A DNA stretch of 64,000 nucleotides from Diphasiastrum complanatum (GCA_029204225.1 CM055102.1:44155984-44219983); one strand, 5' to 3'; counted from the first letter of the stretch, positions 23,688 through 36,456 are shown. The notes: generated by a model from the letters alone, not told the origin. A program made the numbers and translations.

Positions 23688-24519
23688 TGTTGCGCCGGTG
23701 CCTCAAAGGGCACTGGGACTTGAGCGGTTTCCCCAACACACGCTTAAGTCTAACATTCATCCATCATGCACTTACGTAAAAGCCAACTCAGAAATGTAAC
23801 AAGCTTAACCATTCAGACTTAAGAAAACTGGAATCTCAACCAACCCAAAAGCCAACTCATAATCCGTCCCCAAAAGGTAACCAAAGGCAAAGACAAGCCA
23901 CACACGAAACCCAAGGCATAGTGGTCGTCAAACTAATCAATTGGCATAGCGGCGAGCCCCATGTCGATGACAGGGACCCTTAGGCGCCTGCGATGCAAAA
24001 AGGTTGTAGTAAGGGTCCTTCCACTTGGACCAGTCCCGGAGGCGAAACCGAAATGGTAATCATCCCCAAGGATCAACTTTATTAGATTTGGAAGAGGTTA
24101 CATTCATACATAGACAGACCGGTCTCGGGGCCACCAACACATGCTGGGCATTGTGCCTGGCTCGTGCTGGTAGAGGGAGCTGAAACCTGGCGACTGGCTT
24201 CTTGGTGCTGGTTGAGCTGCCCAAGTTTCTGTCTGCCGGACTCCCCCTATAGTTCTGCTGTGATTCGGCGCACCCCCTCTGTTCTGAAACATAGTGCTTT
24301 CAGGTAAAGCACGCTTTTTGGAACTTAGTTTTTATTTTGTTGATTAAGCCTGGCAAGCTTGGCAAAATCAGTCTGGCTCCCGGACATGGGTCCCGAGAGT
24401 CGTCCCGGCGGCAGAATCAACTTGCTTCCTGATTAGGCCATGACTCGAGCTCCAGAGCTAGCTCATGACTTGTGACTACTTGACTGGCTTACCACAGGTC
24501 GGAGGCTCAATCCTTGACA
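23688..24519 (-). mobile_element. 5' LTR of the truncated gypsy element
   Basis: The minus-strand LTR ends GCGCAACA at 23688. Its start is placed at TGTCAAGG (24519), which is less certain because no second LTR is available. Shared blocks with the solo LTR family include a GAGGGGGTGC/GCCGAATCACA region and ACTATAGGGG. A candidate polyadenylation signal (CTAATAAAG) lies near 24080. Confidence 0.75.
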
Positions 24520-26089
24520 TTTTAACTCGATCTGGGACCTTAGGGAATGTCACCCCTTAGAGTTTTACAGGGCACACTAGGTGCATCTGAGTCAGGTTTA
24601 CAACAGTGACCTAGGGACGAGTCAAGCCTATTTGGAGGTAGGTGACATGGAGTGTACCTAGGGTGGCACATATTCTGAGGACATGGAGTGCATTATGGGG
24701 TGATGTGGATCCAGCATGCCCATGGTTGTGAGCCGACATGGATGGAGATGGTTGCTCAGAGAGTGACAACTGATACTTTGGCAAGTGATCAGGTGAGCTC
24801 CATGGTTATATGCATAGTGGTCTCTAGATTGGCGTCACATGTTATTTCTCTCCATCATTATTTGGTAAGCAGGATGCAGTTTTTGGTTAGATCCAATTAG
24901 AGTCTAGTTGCACTATAGGTGGACAGATTCTTGGGGAACTATCAACGGATAATGGATACTTGGTGATCAGATGGTACAAGGTACAGGGTTCTGGACCTAT
25001 CCTACCTAATATGCTATGGATCGTGGGTGAGTTTCTCATCACGATAGTGGATCTAGAGTGCATTTGCTTTGGTTTTTACATGATGGATGTGTTGGTGAGA
25101 TAGGCTCCTTGGTGGGAGGCCTATATACTGGTCAAATCAGAGTTGGCAACGTCAAGCATGGGAAGTTGAACCTACATGGGATGTAGGACATGCAAATCAT
25201 CATCAATATCTCTGGGAGATGGGTGAGCTACTCAGGTATAACCTATGGTGAGTTTTGCGTACATTCATTCATTGAGTCCTTGGTAGACTCTTGTGCTTGG
25301 AGCATGGGAAATGGATGGGATCAGCTTTCAGGACTTATTGGACAGTTGAATATGCTTGGACGTGAGGGCATCTTGTTACAGGCGCGGGCCATGGTTGGAG
25401 ACCTGATTTGGTGACCAGTGGTGTGGCAGCAGATCTACAGGTGGCATAGGTGTTGGTACGACAGGATACCACTTATCGACAGGCCTTGTTCATGTATTTG
25501 ACGCTTTATCATTCGTGTTGGTTTGCATGAGTGTGTGTGGGCTTGCATGTTGCCTTGTCACAAGGGTCTAGATCTGAGTCGGAGTTGTATGTGGTTGTGC
25601 ATTTGGTATGTGTGAAACAAAGTAACCATTTTATGCTCATTGACTTGTCATTATCTACAGCTGTCTATCTGGTGAGGGTACAATCTTATGGTGGTAGTAA
25701 GATTTCCTCAGGTTGAGCCTCAGTCGCTCATTTGTGTTAGCTTTACAGGTTTGTGCTTGTAAGTGTCTGATAGGATGTCAGCCTAGCTAGATGGAGGATG
25801 TAAGTCTCATGGTGATGGGATTTTCTCAGTTTGAGCCATGTCGCTCATGTGGTCCACTTGTGTTCAAGTTGGATGGAGACAAGTCAGTTGGTCGAGAATA
25901 TGGTAAACTCTATGTATGAACATTGTGTTTGCATGATACTTTGTGAGTCAAACCTAGTGGTTTGTTGGTGTGCTTGAGTGTGAGTCAAGTACAGAGTAGC
26001 AGGACATGCATAACATCTTTTGAATACTCCAGACTTTGCTACAAATTATTGTTTTTCACTCTTATCACATTTGAGCTTAAGGGAGAGAG

Positions 26090-26556
26090 TTAGAAATTAG
26101 TTTTGATCTGATTCATTAGTATAAGCTCTAAATGTGATGATATAATTAATGTGTAGTTTATTTGGTGTCCAGTATATGGTTGTGATCACAGGACATGAAC
26201 TGTTAGGATATATTGATCGGGCACTAACCCCGTAGTCGGCTACTTGGGTTAGCCGAGTAGCCATACTGGTAGGAAAAATTAGCTTGTACAAAGTTATATA
26301 CAATGTATGCTATACTTGGGAGCATGTCCCAAGTTTGTTAGTCGAATTTGGCCATATTGGGCCCGACCTTGACGGTGGTAGGCCAATTTTAGGACACCTA
26401 TCTTTTCATGCAGTTTGTGAATACTCTATATGTACAGTGTTTCTTTGTAATCTATTAACTTTTGTTGTGCCATCTATGAGAGCTTGTGAGGAGTGGCTAT
26501 GGTGATTGTGTGATGTGATTTGCATACTGCACTAGATTCTATTAGAATTTCAGCTA
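26090..26556 (+). repeat. LTR-like repeat, copy 1
   Basis: About 467 bp beginning TTAGAAATTAG and ending GAATTTCAGCTA. It shares long identical blocks with 29461-29929, for example TACTTGGGTTAGCCGAGTAGCC and the stretch ending TGAGGAGTGGCTATGGTGATTG (each only partly quoted). The ends are not TG...CA but form a short inverted match (AGTTAGAAAT / ATTTCAACT). No standard primer-binding site follows. Confidence 0.65.
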
Positions 26557-29460
26557 GGGCGACCCTGACTGCAGTTGGCCGTGGAATGCCGTGGATTATC
26601 TAAGGAGCTAGATCGAATTTTGTTGGAAAGCCATAGCTGAAGACAACCCAAAAGCAAGGTGAAGGAGGAGAGAGAGGTGAAGGAGGTCACATGATAGCTC
26701 GCACGCGCCCTCAATGGAGTTGGAGCATAGTGTTCGGAAGGGTTCAACAGTTGGAGGGACGCAGTTTGATGCACAAAAGTGACCATCATCGTAAGATTAG
26801 TCCCTATTGAGATCTATGGTGGAGATCGAGCCTCCAAGAAGTGGTGAAGGTCGTTGGATGGGAAGTAGCCATTAGATTGGCTTGAAGAGGACCTGAAGGC
26901 CATTGAAAGAAAATTGGCCATTCAACTTCATTAAAATTTTTTAGCATGAAATGGGCTAAAGGGATCCGAAGGGGAGGCAGGCATGTTATGTCGGTTACAG
27001 ATGAAAAATTCTTGTGATCAGGTTCAAGTCTTGGGGCTAGAACCGACCAACGTCAGGTGGCATCTTGGGGGAACGCTCTCACAGGTATGATCGGCAGTGA
27101 CATTGTCGAATCAGGTGATAGCTGCATTGACACACACATCTGTAGCTTGGAAATTTCTCTTTTGGAGAGAAATATGGGCTAGCTTAGATGTACACACATT
27201 TTGGTGGTCACAGGTGATGGAGGTACGAGGTGGTGCCAGTTGGAAGCCATTGGGCAAGATAGTGGACTTGCATTAGATGAGTTGTGTCTGGGACACATAG
27301 AGGATGAAGAACGAGTCAATAATCACACTTTGGATGCTCTTGGTGAGTGGTAAGTGTAATGATTTTGTAGTTTTGCAGTTAGTAAGTCAATTTTGATGAA
27401 GTCATTGTAGTTGTGGAGCAGTGTGTCAGGTTTGTCATCGAAGAGATACACTTCAACTGCCTATTCTGGGTAAGTCAAGTCAATTTTTCATGTCATATTG
27501 CATCAGGGATGCAGATTCCAGTGATAGCAAGGTGCAGATTGTTTGGTTTGGGCCATGGAAGATCTCATAGGTTTACTTGAAGGGATATTGGCATGCACAG
27601 TCATGTGAGGGACTTGATGGCGGCTTTGGAGTTCACATCTCAATGTATTCTCAGGGAGTGGTTTGGAACCATTCATGGGAGCAGCTTGGAGCTAGCTTGG
27701 GGGACTCATAGGTGGGCACTACGGGGTAGATGCTCAGATCTTTGTGATCAAGGATGACATTGGGATACTTGATAGGGATGGACTGCAAGATGACATGGGA
27801 TGATCATCAGGGGGCAGCTATTTCATATTGGACTTGAGTCATTGGCATGGACAAGACTTATAGGTGGGATTCATGATGGAATCAGGACACTGCAAATGCA
27901 AATTGGCAAAGCGTGAATTTTTGGGAGCCAGCTCTAGGTTGGAGCGTTGATGGAGATCAAATTGGGTGTGATCGGAGGGCAAACATTGTGGTGAGTGTTT
28001 TGCTAGCGATCTACTAGAGGGGACACTGATAGTGAGGACTTCATGGTGTGCTCATTTGGGAGTACAGGTTGGCATTACAGCAGGGGGCCAGTCATTGGCA
28101 TTGGCATCGATGGGGAGGCATCTACCATCATGGGCATGGATAAGCTATCTATAGCTTTCATGCATTTGGCTGTATTTGCAAGAGTCTAGGCTTGGCACAG
28201 GTGTTGTAATCTCCATGGTGCAGATTCTTAGGTGGTGAGATCATGGGAAAGCCTAGAGGGAGTCACTCAGAGCCATATACCTCAGTACGATCAGGGAGAC
28301 AATGGTGTTGGGATCCCATGAGCGGTGACTCTGAAACAGGCTTGGGTTGCTATGATGGATGTGGTGAGGAGATAGGCTCCTTGGTGGGAGGCCTATGTAC
28401 TGGTCAAATCAGAGTTGGCAACGTCAAGCATGGGAAGTTGAGCCTACATGGGATGTAGGAGAGGCAAATCATCATCAGTATCTCTGGGAGATGGGCGAGC
28501 TACTTAAGTATAGCCTATGGTGAGGGTTGTGTACATTCATTCAGTGAGTCCTTGGTAGACTCTTGTGCTTGGAGCATGGAGAATGGATGGGGATCAACTT
28601 TCAAGGCTTATTGGACAGGATGTCAAGGCAGAGCGACTTGGAGCATGGCTTTGTTTGGGAGATACATCAGAGATGAGGCTTGGAGCACTCATTGGTTCGA
28701 GATGGTTGATCTTGGATGATATATGAGGACATCTATATGATATGCTTGGACATGAGGGCATCTTGGTACAAGTGTAGGCCATGATTAAGGACCTGATTTG
28801 GAGACCAATGGTGTAGAAGCGGATCTACAGGTGGCACAAGTGTTGGTACAACAGGATACCACTTATGGGCAGGCCTTGGTCGTGTTGGTTTGCATGAATG
28901 TGTGCTTGCATGTTACCTTGTCACAAGGGTCTAGATCTGAGTCGGTATTGTATGTGGTTGTGCATTTGCCATGTAAGGAACAAAGTACTCATTTGATATG
29001 CTCTTTGACTTGTCATTATGTCTACTCGCTGTTTATCCAGTGAGGGTACAGTCTTATGGTGGCAGTAAGATTTTCTCAGGTTGAGCCTCAGTCGCTCATG
29101 TATGTCGACTTTATAGGTCTGTGCTTGTAAGTGTTTGATAGGATGTCAGCCTAGTTAGATGGAGGATGTAAGTCTCATGGTGGCAGTGATATTTCCTCAG
29201 TTTGAGCCATGTCGCTCATGTTGTCCACTTGTGTTCAAGTTGGATGGGGATAAGTATGTTGGTCGAGAGTATGGTAGACTCTCTGTATGAGCATTGTGTT
29301 TGCATGATACTTTGTGAGTCAAACCTGGTGGTTTGTTGGTGTGCTTGAGTGTGAGTCAAGTACAGAGTAGCAGGACATGCATAACATCTTTTGGACACTC
29401 CAGACATTGCTACAAATTATTGTTTTTCACTCTTATCACATTTAAGCTTAAGGGAAAGAG

Positions 29461-29929
29461 TTAGAAATCCGTTTTGATCTGATTCATTATTATAAGCTTC
29501 AAATGTGATACTATAATAAATGTACAGTTAGTCAGTTTACTGTTTTCAGTGGTGATCGGGACGTGACCCACTATCGTTATATCAGTCGGGCACATGTCCT
29601 GTAGCCAGCTACTTGGGTTAGCCGAGTAGCCACACGTAGAAAAAATTAGCCTGTATAGATTCATTTACAGTACTTGCTATACTTGGGGGCATGTCCCAAG
29701 TTTGTCGGTCGAATTTGGCCATATTGGGCCCGACCTTAGTTTGATATGTGGTAGGCCAATTTTAGGACACCTGCCTTTTCATGCAGTTTGTGAATACTCT
29801 ATATGTACAGTGTTTCTTTGTAATCTATTAACTTTTGTTGTGCCATCTATGAGAGCTTGTGAGGAGTGGCTATGGTGATTGATTGATGTGATCTGCATAT
29901 TGCACTAGATTCTATCGGAATTTCAACTA
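29461..29929 (+). repeat. LTR-like repeat, copy 2
   Basis: About 469 bp, diverged from copy 1 mainly in its first third and nearly identical in its last 200 bp. Sequence after 29929 is unrelated to sequence after copy 1, which supports this right boundary. Confidence 0.65.
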
Positions 29930-29939
29930 TGAATCTCGA

Positions 29940-30215
29940 AGGATTCTAGCGTAATGCTTACTAAAAAAACATTACAAATTGTCTGCTAGGTTTAGGAGAC
30001 CATATCAAATCTTGAAAAATATTGGACCTTGGCTTACCAATTGGATCACCTAGAAGGAAGGCTAGTGCACTTAGTTTTTCATGTAAGTGGACTTATGAAA
30101 AGTCTACATGAAGGATAACATCTTGGTTCTAGAGACCAATTGGACCCGTTGGATGAATCTTTTGGTGTGACTCAACTTGAATCTGAAAATATCTTGGATA
30201 GTAGAGCTAAACGAT
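29940..30215 (+). pseudogene. Ty3/gypsy integrase C-terminal fragment
   Basis: A decayed plus-strand frame reads KLSARFRRPYQILKNIGP, then in a shifted frame AYQLDHLEGRLVHLVFHVSG, and later ILDSRAKRL. This is the GPY/F module and following region at the gypsy integrase C-terminus (usually GPYQIL..IGPVAYKL, HPVFHVS, ILDRR). It joins directly to copia sequence at about 30215. Confidence 0.75.
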
Positions 30216-31043
30216 TAATGTTCTTAACAGATACACTCTAATGAACTGCAAATTAGCTCACTCATCGATGGATCCAGGCCTGCGTTTGTCAAAGGACCAA
30301 TGTCCCCAGACCAAGCAGGAAGAGGAGCTGATGAGAGAGTATCCTTATCAATCGATACTTGGATCTCTCATGTACGCAATGGTCTGTACAAGACTTGACA
30401 TCTCTTTTGCAGTAAGCTCACTCAGCCAATATATGGCTAATCCTGGCATTACCCATTGGAAGGCTCTCATAAGAGTCATGAGGTATATTTGAGCTACCAT
30501 GGACCAGTGCATCTGCTATGGAGAAGTCAGCAACGACAATCTTCATCAACTCAATGGATATTCTGATGCAAGCTGGGGAGGAGATGTAGGCAATTATAAG
30601 TCCACATCTGGATTTACATTCTTCTTCAACGACGGTCCTATCTCATGGAATAGTCGTAAGCAAACCTATATCGCTCTTTCTTCTATAGAAGCAGAATACA
30701 TTGCTACTTTTCAATCTATTAAAGAAGCGTTTTGGTTGAGAAATTTACTCTCAGCATTAGTTTGTATCAGTACAGCGCCCAACAATTATATTCTGTGATA
30801 ATCATAGTGCTATTGCCTTATCGGCCAACCCTAGATCTCATTCTAGGAGTACGCACATTGAAATCCGATATCACTACATCAGGGGCAAGGTTCTCAGCAA
30901 GGAGTTAAGCTTAACGTACTGTAGAACGCAGGACATGGTTACAGATATATTTACAAAGGCATTAAGTGTTAATGCACACAACAAGTTTTGTGCATTGCTT
31001 AGTCTGAAGATCAAGACATTCATGGATCCAGATTAAGGGAGAG
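30216..31043 (+). pseudogene. Ty1/copia reverse transcriptase end and RNase H (copia-A)
   Basis: Plus-strand 3' half of the copia-A polyprotein. Visible are SILGSLMYAM and THWKALIRVMRYI, an in-frame stop, then GYSDASWGGD and SSIEAEYIA (RNase H), and after a frameshift HSRSTHIEIRYHYIRG. The 3' polypurine tract AAGGGAGAG at 31035-31043 immediately precedes the LTR. Upstream domains are replaced by gypsy sequence. Confidence 0.9.
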
Positions 31044-32112
31044 TGTTGGATTTATCTCCTTTACTCTCCTAAATCCTATGTTAATCTGCCTCCATTCATG
31101 CTGCTGTATTTTACTTGTGTTGTCGCACAGTCTGCATATTTACATGTAAAATAAGACAAGCGAAGAAGGCGACACCGTGTTTTTACACGTGATTTATGAC
31201 AGACAAAAAAGGTGACACTGCCCTACAAATGCCAAAGGTGCCCTTATGGAAAAGCAAAGGTACCGTGTAAATCAGTTTTTAAGGCGTTTGTCAGAGTGTC
31301 GCATTTTTCGCATTTTCATCAATGTTAATTTTAGCGAAGGCTGACGTCGCGGCCTTCTCACACTCATCCCATGCACTATGCAATCAGATTTGACAATGAC
31401 AACAGTCACCCACGATCTCCCACAGACAGCACATCCACATTTGTACCTTCTTCATCTGCACACCTGTAAAAATTATGTATATATTGAATACCATTTGCGT
31501 ATTCAATGAATGGCATGAGAACGAAACATCACTGATAATCAGAGATAGACATTGTAGAAGCTTTTGTGCATTGATTCTTTCTTCCAGATGTATTGTCAGT
31601 AATAGGTTTATCACCTTTACAGATTGTGTGATTAGCTTTGTGAAGCACGCGGTTACGTCCGCTATTGTTTTATGCTCACCTGCATTATTGACCTGTATAT
31701 TTTGCTATACTTAATCCGATTACAACTCTGTTTGTTCTACGTTTAGATTTGTGTCAATATTGCAATGCTTTTCAACATTCTATCTAGCTTTCTAATTACT
31801 TAATCTGGCTGTCTGCTCTTCACGAATTATTATTAGTCGAGCTGTCCGCGACTAATATTTAGTCTTGTTTTTCGCGACTGATTATTAGTCTAGCTCCTCG
31901 TGCGACTGATTATTAGTCTAGCTCTTCGTGAATAATTTGTGACTAATAATTTGTCTAGATGTTCGCGACAAATTATCTTTCTAATGTTTTTGATGCTTAA
32001 TGTTTGGCTAAGTAATCAGATCGAACGTGATTTCTATCACTAATGTTTTGTTGGAGTCTGATAGGTGTAGTCATGCTTAAGGAAAGAGTGAGATAGCTTA
32101 TTCCGCTATGCA
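31044..32112 (+). mobile_element. 3' LTR of copia-A
   Basis: Starts TGTTGGATTTAT just after the polypurine tract and ends TTCCGCTATGCA, where similarity to the second copy (35428-36456) stops. Between 31812 and 31985 it holds iterated motifs around CGCGACTAATTATTAGTC, which resemble enhancer repeats of plant copia LTRs. No 5' partner is present. Confidence 0.8.
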
Positions 32113-32929
32113 CACATGGAAATGCGTAAGACACATGGTCTCTATGAAAGGGTTAGTATGGCACAGATGTGCCCTAACACCTAGTAAAGACATTGGAAAT
32201 CACTTACTAAATAATCCAATCTATCTATCCAAAACAGTGTCCACATATCATGACCTTTATGTGATTCCCACATAACAATCATGATACTGCCTTACCATAC
32301 CCTGTCAAGTGTCACTTTAGACCTTTCGTGAGATAAAACTGGAAAGCATGGATATGCTCAAGAGTATGGACAATACTGCATGACACACCTTACACCGTAA
32401 GGATCACTTGGGTCAGTATAGCATGGATGTGCTCTGATACCAACACATGTGTCAACACCAGGTCTTTTGGCTAAGTAAAACTTTAAACGATTAAAGCTTT
32501 TCATACTCTTATAAGCATAAAATGAACCGAAATGGAACAATTGTCCGTAAGTTGATCAGTATGGCACTCTGCCTGATACAATGATATAACAGCTTGGCCT
32601 ATCGCTAAAACATCATATGTTTGGGAATACTGGACTAAGTTTTATGATGCTATTCAAAGTTGTTAATTAGTAGTATAACTTTTTTTGGACATGAATAACA
32701 ACTGTCGTTCAGCTATGACACATGTCTTCCTCACTGAATTAACTTGAGCGATTTTGTTTTGTGGGATGGTGGCAGGTATCAGCTGGACGTCTTAAAAGGG
32801 GTTATGCTTTATGGTGCTTTCTAGTATTATATTTTACTTTTCAGCTGTATTTTACCTTGTTGGATTATGAATAAAGGCTTCAAAGAGCTGCAGTCTTGCA
32901 TTGTGAAGAGGAACTAAGTGCAGTCTTAT

Positions 32930-32931
<2 letters not shown>
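32113..32931. other. Non-coding stretch
   Basis: No gene or repeat boundary recognised; only short frames. Confidence 0.4.

Positions 32932-33006
<75 letters not shown>
32932..33006. repeat. (CT)n microsatellite, about 37 units
   Basis: A perfect CT run of about 75 bp. Confidence 0.98.
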
Positions 33007-33009
<3 letters not shown>

Positions 33010-33479
33010 TCTATTCTTCTAAAATGAAAAAGGTGGCTACAAAATGGTGTCACATGCCCTTATATAGACAATCCTAGGGTTAGGATTTTCGGTTCGCCCA
33101 AAACCATATGCCATAAGAACTTGACTTACAAAGTTTTATAAATCCAGATTTCAATTTAACTACTTGGGTCCCTTTTTCACTTTGGGCCCATTTGAGAGTT
33201 GATCTACCTCTAATTCTCGCGCCATAGGCTTACGAGTACAGTGCACCTTCTACGGGTGTCTGACATTACATTCTAGGTAGACTTAGTTCATTTGCCGACT
33301 CAAATACTTTTATTCCCATAGCCGTAAAATATAGTAGTGAGGCTCTGGGCTTAGTTTTCACTTGTTGGTGGTCTGCTACTTGTTGAGTCTTTTGGTATGG
33401 CGCTCCTGGTATATTTAGATTCTAGAGCTCCTTTACTGATGACCCGTCGACTCTCTCCATTGTAGTTTGGTGGTTCGAC
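33007..33479. other. Non-coding stretch before a copia-A copy
   Basis: No coding sequence recognised. It may contain decayed gag of the element that follows. Confidence 0.35.
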
Positions 33480-35421
33480 TCCATTTTATGATATCCTTTA
33501 TGCGCTTGTAATAGCCAAAATCGGTTAGACGAACCTTCAAACAACCACGAAATACCAAACTGCCAAATACTTCAAGCGAAGAACAACAGCAAAGGGTAGT
33601 CGAATCAAGTGGCAAATGCAGCTTCAGAAGCTCCACATCCTATCCAAGAAACTGATCATGATGTCTTCATGACCAATCATCAAGGAGCATCTAGCGATAG
33701 TTCTTGGTTCCTTGATTCCGGAGCCACTCAGCACATGACTAGCCTCATTGGCTGTTTTGAGTCCTATACACCTTACAATACTCAGAAATTCGTTCACCTC
33801 GACGACAATAGCACACAAGCTATTAAAGGTGAAGGCATTGTAAGCTTTGCAAATGATCAGTCTAAGCTACTCTCTAAAGTTTTGTATGTACCAAAGTTAT
33901 CTACAAATCTACTCTTTGTAAGCAGAATCACAGATCTAGGACATAGAGTAGAGTTTGAATGTGATCAGTGTAAAGTAGTTGATAGGACAGACAAGATCCT
34001 AGCACTTGGAAAGAGGCATGGATACTTGTAGAAGTTGAGTCATTGCTTTTCTGCCTCTAGTCAGGCTCTCAGTACTTCAATTCATTCAAATAAAGGTTTA
34101 CTTTGGCATTATAGACTTAGTCATTTAAATCATGCTGCTGTACAACAAATGTCTAGACAATCTATTGTTCTTGATCTCGATTATCCTCGCGAAAAGGTCG
34201 AGTTATCTATCTGTCAAGACTGTCTAGTTGGTAAACAGACTAGGAAACCATTTAAGTCAAGCCATCAACATGTTGCTAGAGGATTGCTAGATGTTGTGAG
34301 TTATACAAAAAGATATCTACATGATCCAGCCCGAAGGATACGTTCTGGAAGGCATGAAGAATCGTGTTTGCAAACACCACAAAGCACTGTATGGCTTGAA
34401 ACAGTCTGCCAGGGCTTGGTTTCAGAGGATCAACACATTCCTCATTGAACAAGGATTCAAACCAAGCACTGTTGATTGCAACGTTTATTCGAAGTCAGTG
34501 CAACAATCCTTCATCATCGTCACCTTGTACGTGGATGATACGTTGCTTTTTAGCAACGATACCAATATGGTTAAGGATTCGAAACAGATGCTGTTCTCAA
34601 AATTCAACATGACTAATCTGGGCGAAGCTCACTTCTGTCTGGGAATTCAAATCCACAGAGACAGAGCAAATTGACTGATTTACATCACTCAACAAAGGTA
34701 TCTTCATAATATTCTTAACAGATACAATTTGATGAATTCTAAATTAGCTCACTCACCACTGGATCCAGGCCTGCATTTGTCAAAGGACCAATGTCCTCAG
34801 ACCAAGCAGGAAGAGGATCAAATGAGAGAGTATATGTATCGATCGATACTAGGATCTCTCATGTACGCAATGTCTATACAAGACCAGATATCTCTTTGGA
34901 TAATCCTGGCACTACCCATTGGAAGGCTCTTATTCGAGTCATGAGGTATATTCAAGCTACCATGGACCAGTGCATCTGCTATGGAGATGTCAACAACGAC
35001 AATCTTCATCAGCTCAGTGGTTATTTTGATGCAAGCTGGGGAGGAGATGCAGACAATTGTAAGTCCACATCTGGATTTACATTCTTTTGCTGTTTTTCAA
35101 TCTATTAAGAAAGTGTTTTGGTTGAGGAATTTGCTGTCAGATATCAATCTGTATCAGTATAGCCCTACATTTTTGTTTTGTGATAACCAAAGTGCTATTG
35201 CCTTATCGGCCAACCCTAGATTTCATTCTAGGAGTAAGCACATCGAGATCAGATATCACTACATCAGGGGCAAGGTTCTCGATAGAGAGGTGAGCTTAAC
35301 GTGCTGCAGAACGCAGAACATGGTTGTAGACATCTTTATGAAAGCACTTAGTGTTAATGCACACAACAAATTTTGTGCATTGCTCAATCTGAAGATCAAG
35401 GCATTCATGGATCCAGATTAA
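33480..35421 (+). pseudogene. Internally deleted Ty1/copia polyprotein (copia-A)
   Basis: The order is the end of gag, protease (WFLDSGATQHMTS near 33705), a stop at about 34030, GAG-pre-integrase (LLWHYRLSHLNH, CQDCLVGKQTRKPF), then an abrupt jump near 34300 from the integrase entry (LLDVV) into reverse transcriptase (IYMIQPEGY). The integrase core and the start of reverse transcriptase are lost. YVDDTLLFS is intact near 34530. Two smaller deletions follow: about nine codons near 34890 (SLSQYMA) and about 30 codons near 35087, which removes the RNase H SSxEAEY block. It ends with the tail before the LTR polypurine tract. Confidence 0.92.
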
Positions 35422-35427
35422 GGGGGG

Positions 35428-36456
35428 TGTTGGATTTATTCCCTCTACTCTCCTTAAATCCCATTTTAATCTGTCTCCATTCATGCTGCATATTTACTAA
35501 CGTTGTCGCGCAGTCTGCATATTTACACGCAAATTTGCACAGATGAAGGAAAGGGGACACTATCTTACAGAATGCCAAAGGTGCCCTAAAAGCAAAGGCA
35601 CCTATAAATCTAATCCTAAGGCTACTCGTAAGAGTGACGCAACTTTTGCATTGTCATCACCAACGATCACTTCAGCACGGACTGACGTCGCACCCTTTTC
35701 ACGCTCACCCCATGCAGCTGCGCTAATAGACTAGACAACGACTGCAGCCACCCACAATCTCTTACAAACAGCACATCCACTCTGTACTTTCTACATCTGC
35801 ACACCTGTAATATAATGTATATATACTGGATACCATTTGTGTATTTAGGTTAACGAGGTTAACGAGTTATGAGTGAATGAGATGAAGTAGATGCCTTGCG
35901 CATTGATTCTTGATTGTCAGCAATAAGGTTTTATTCCTTTACAGATTGTATAAGCTTCGTAGGGCATGCGGTTTCGTCCGCTATTGTCTTGTGCTCTATC
36001 ACATTATTGACATGTATACATGATATACTTAATCCGATACAGTTCTTTGTTCTGTGTTCAGATCTATGTTAATATTGTTATGCTTATCATTCATTCTATG
36101 TTAGTATTGTTATGCTTATCATTCATTCTATATTAATATTGTTATGCTTATCATTCATTCTATCTGATCTTTCTAGTTGTTCATTCTGGTAATAGACGAC
36201 TAACATTTGGTCTTGTCTTTCGCGAATCATTTGTGACTAATTATCAGTCGAACACCGTCTAGCTCTTCGCGAATCATTCGCGACGAATAGTTTGTCTTAC
36301 TATTCACGACAAACCATTCTTCTGGAGCTTCATTCATTTATTAAAGTTTGGCTATGTAATCAAGAACAACTGTGATTCCCATCACTACTGTTTTGTTCGT
36401 TTTGATAGGCGTAGTCATGCTTACGGAGAGAGTCGTATAGCTCGTTCCGCTACGCA
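35428..36456 (+). mobile_element. 3' LTR of the deleted copia-A copy
   Basis: Starts TGTTGGATTTAT after AAGGGGGG and ends TTCCGCTACGCA. Near 35520-35735 it carries a 63-codon open frame with a Gag-like look (ERGHYLTECQRCP, then a Ser/Thr/Lys-rich stretch). The corresponding part of the LTR at 31 kb is a decayed version. A TATGCTTATCATTCATTCTA motif repeats three times near 36080-36160. Confidence 0.8.

Larger units (their letters stand above)
20655..24519 (-). mobile_element. Truncated Ty3/gypsy retrotransposon
   Basis: On the minus strand the order is LTR (24519-23688), primer-binding site, leader, protease, reverse transcriptase, RNase H and the first part of integrase. Gag is absent: the leader runs straight into the protease frame. 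The 3' portion is cut off near 20655 within integrase, with no second LTR. The leader is nearly the same as that of the element at 46.3-49.3 kb, so the two belong to related families, although their LTRs differ considerably in length (about 830 versus 1220-1240 bp). Confidence 0.9.
24590..29929 (+). mobile_element. Non-coding LTR retroelement in internal-LTR-internal-LTR order (LARD-like)
   Basis: Two LTR-like repeats (26090-26556 and 29461-29929) each follow a purine-rich stretch (AAGGGAGAGA / AAGGGAAAGA). The roughly 1 kb before the first LTR (25.08-26.09 kb) is homologous to the end of the internal region before the second (28.35-29.46 kb). That gives partial internal, LTR, full internal (about 2.9 kb), LTR. 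No gag or pol motif occurs in either internal region, so any mobility depended on another element. The order is best explained by unequal recombination between LTRs or a tandem insertion. The left edge is not defined. Confidence 0.65.
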
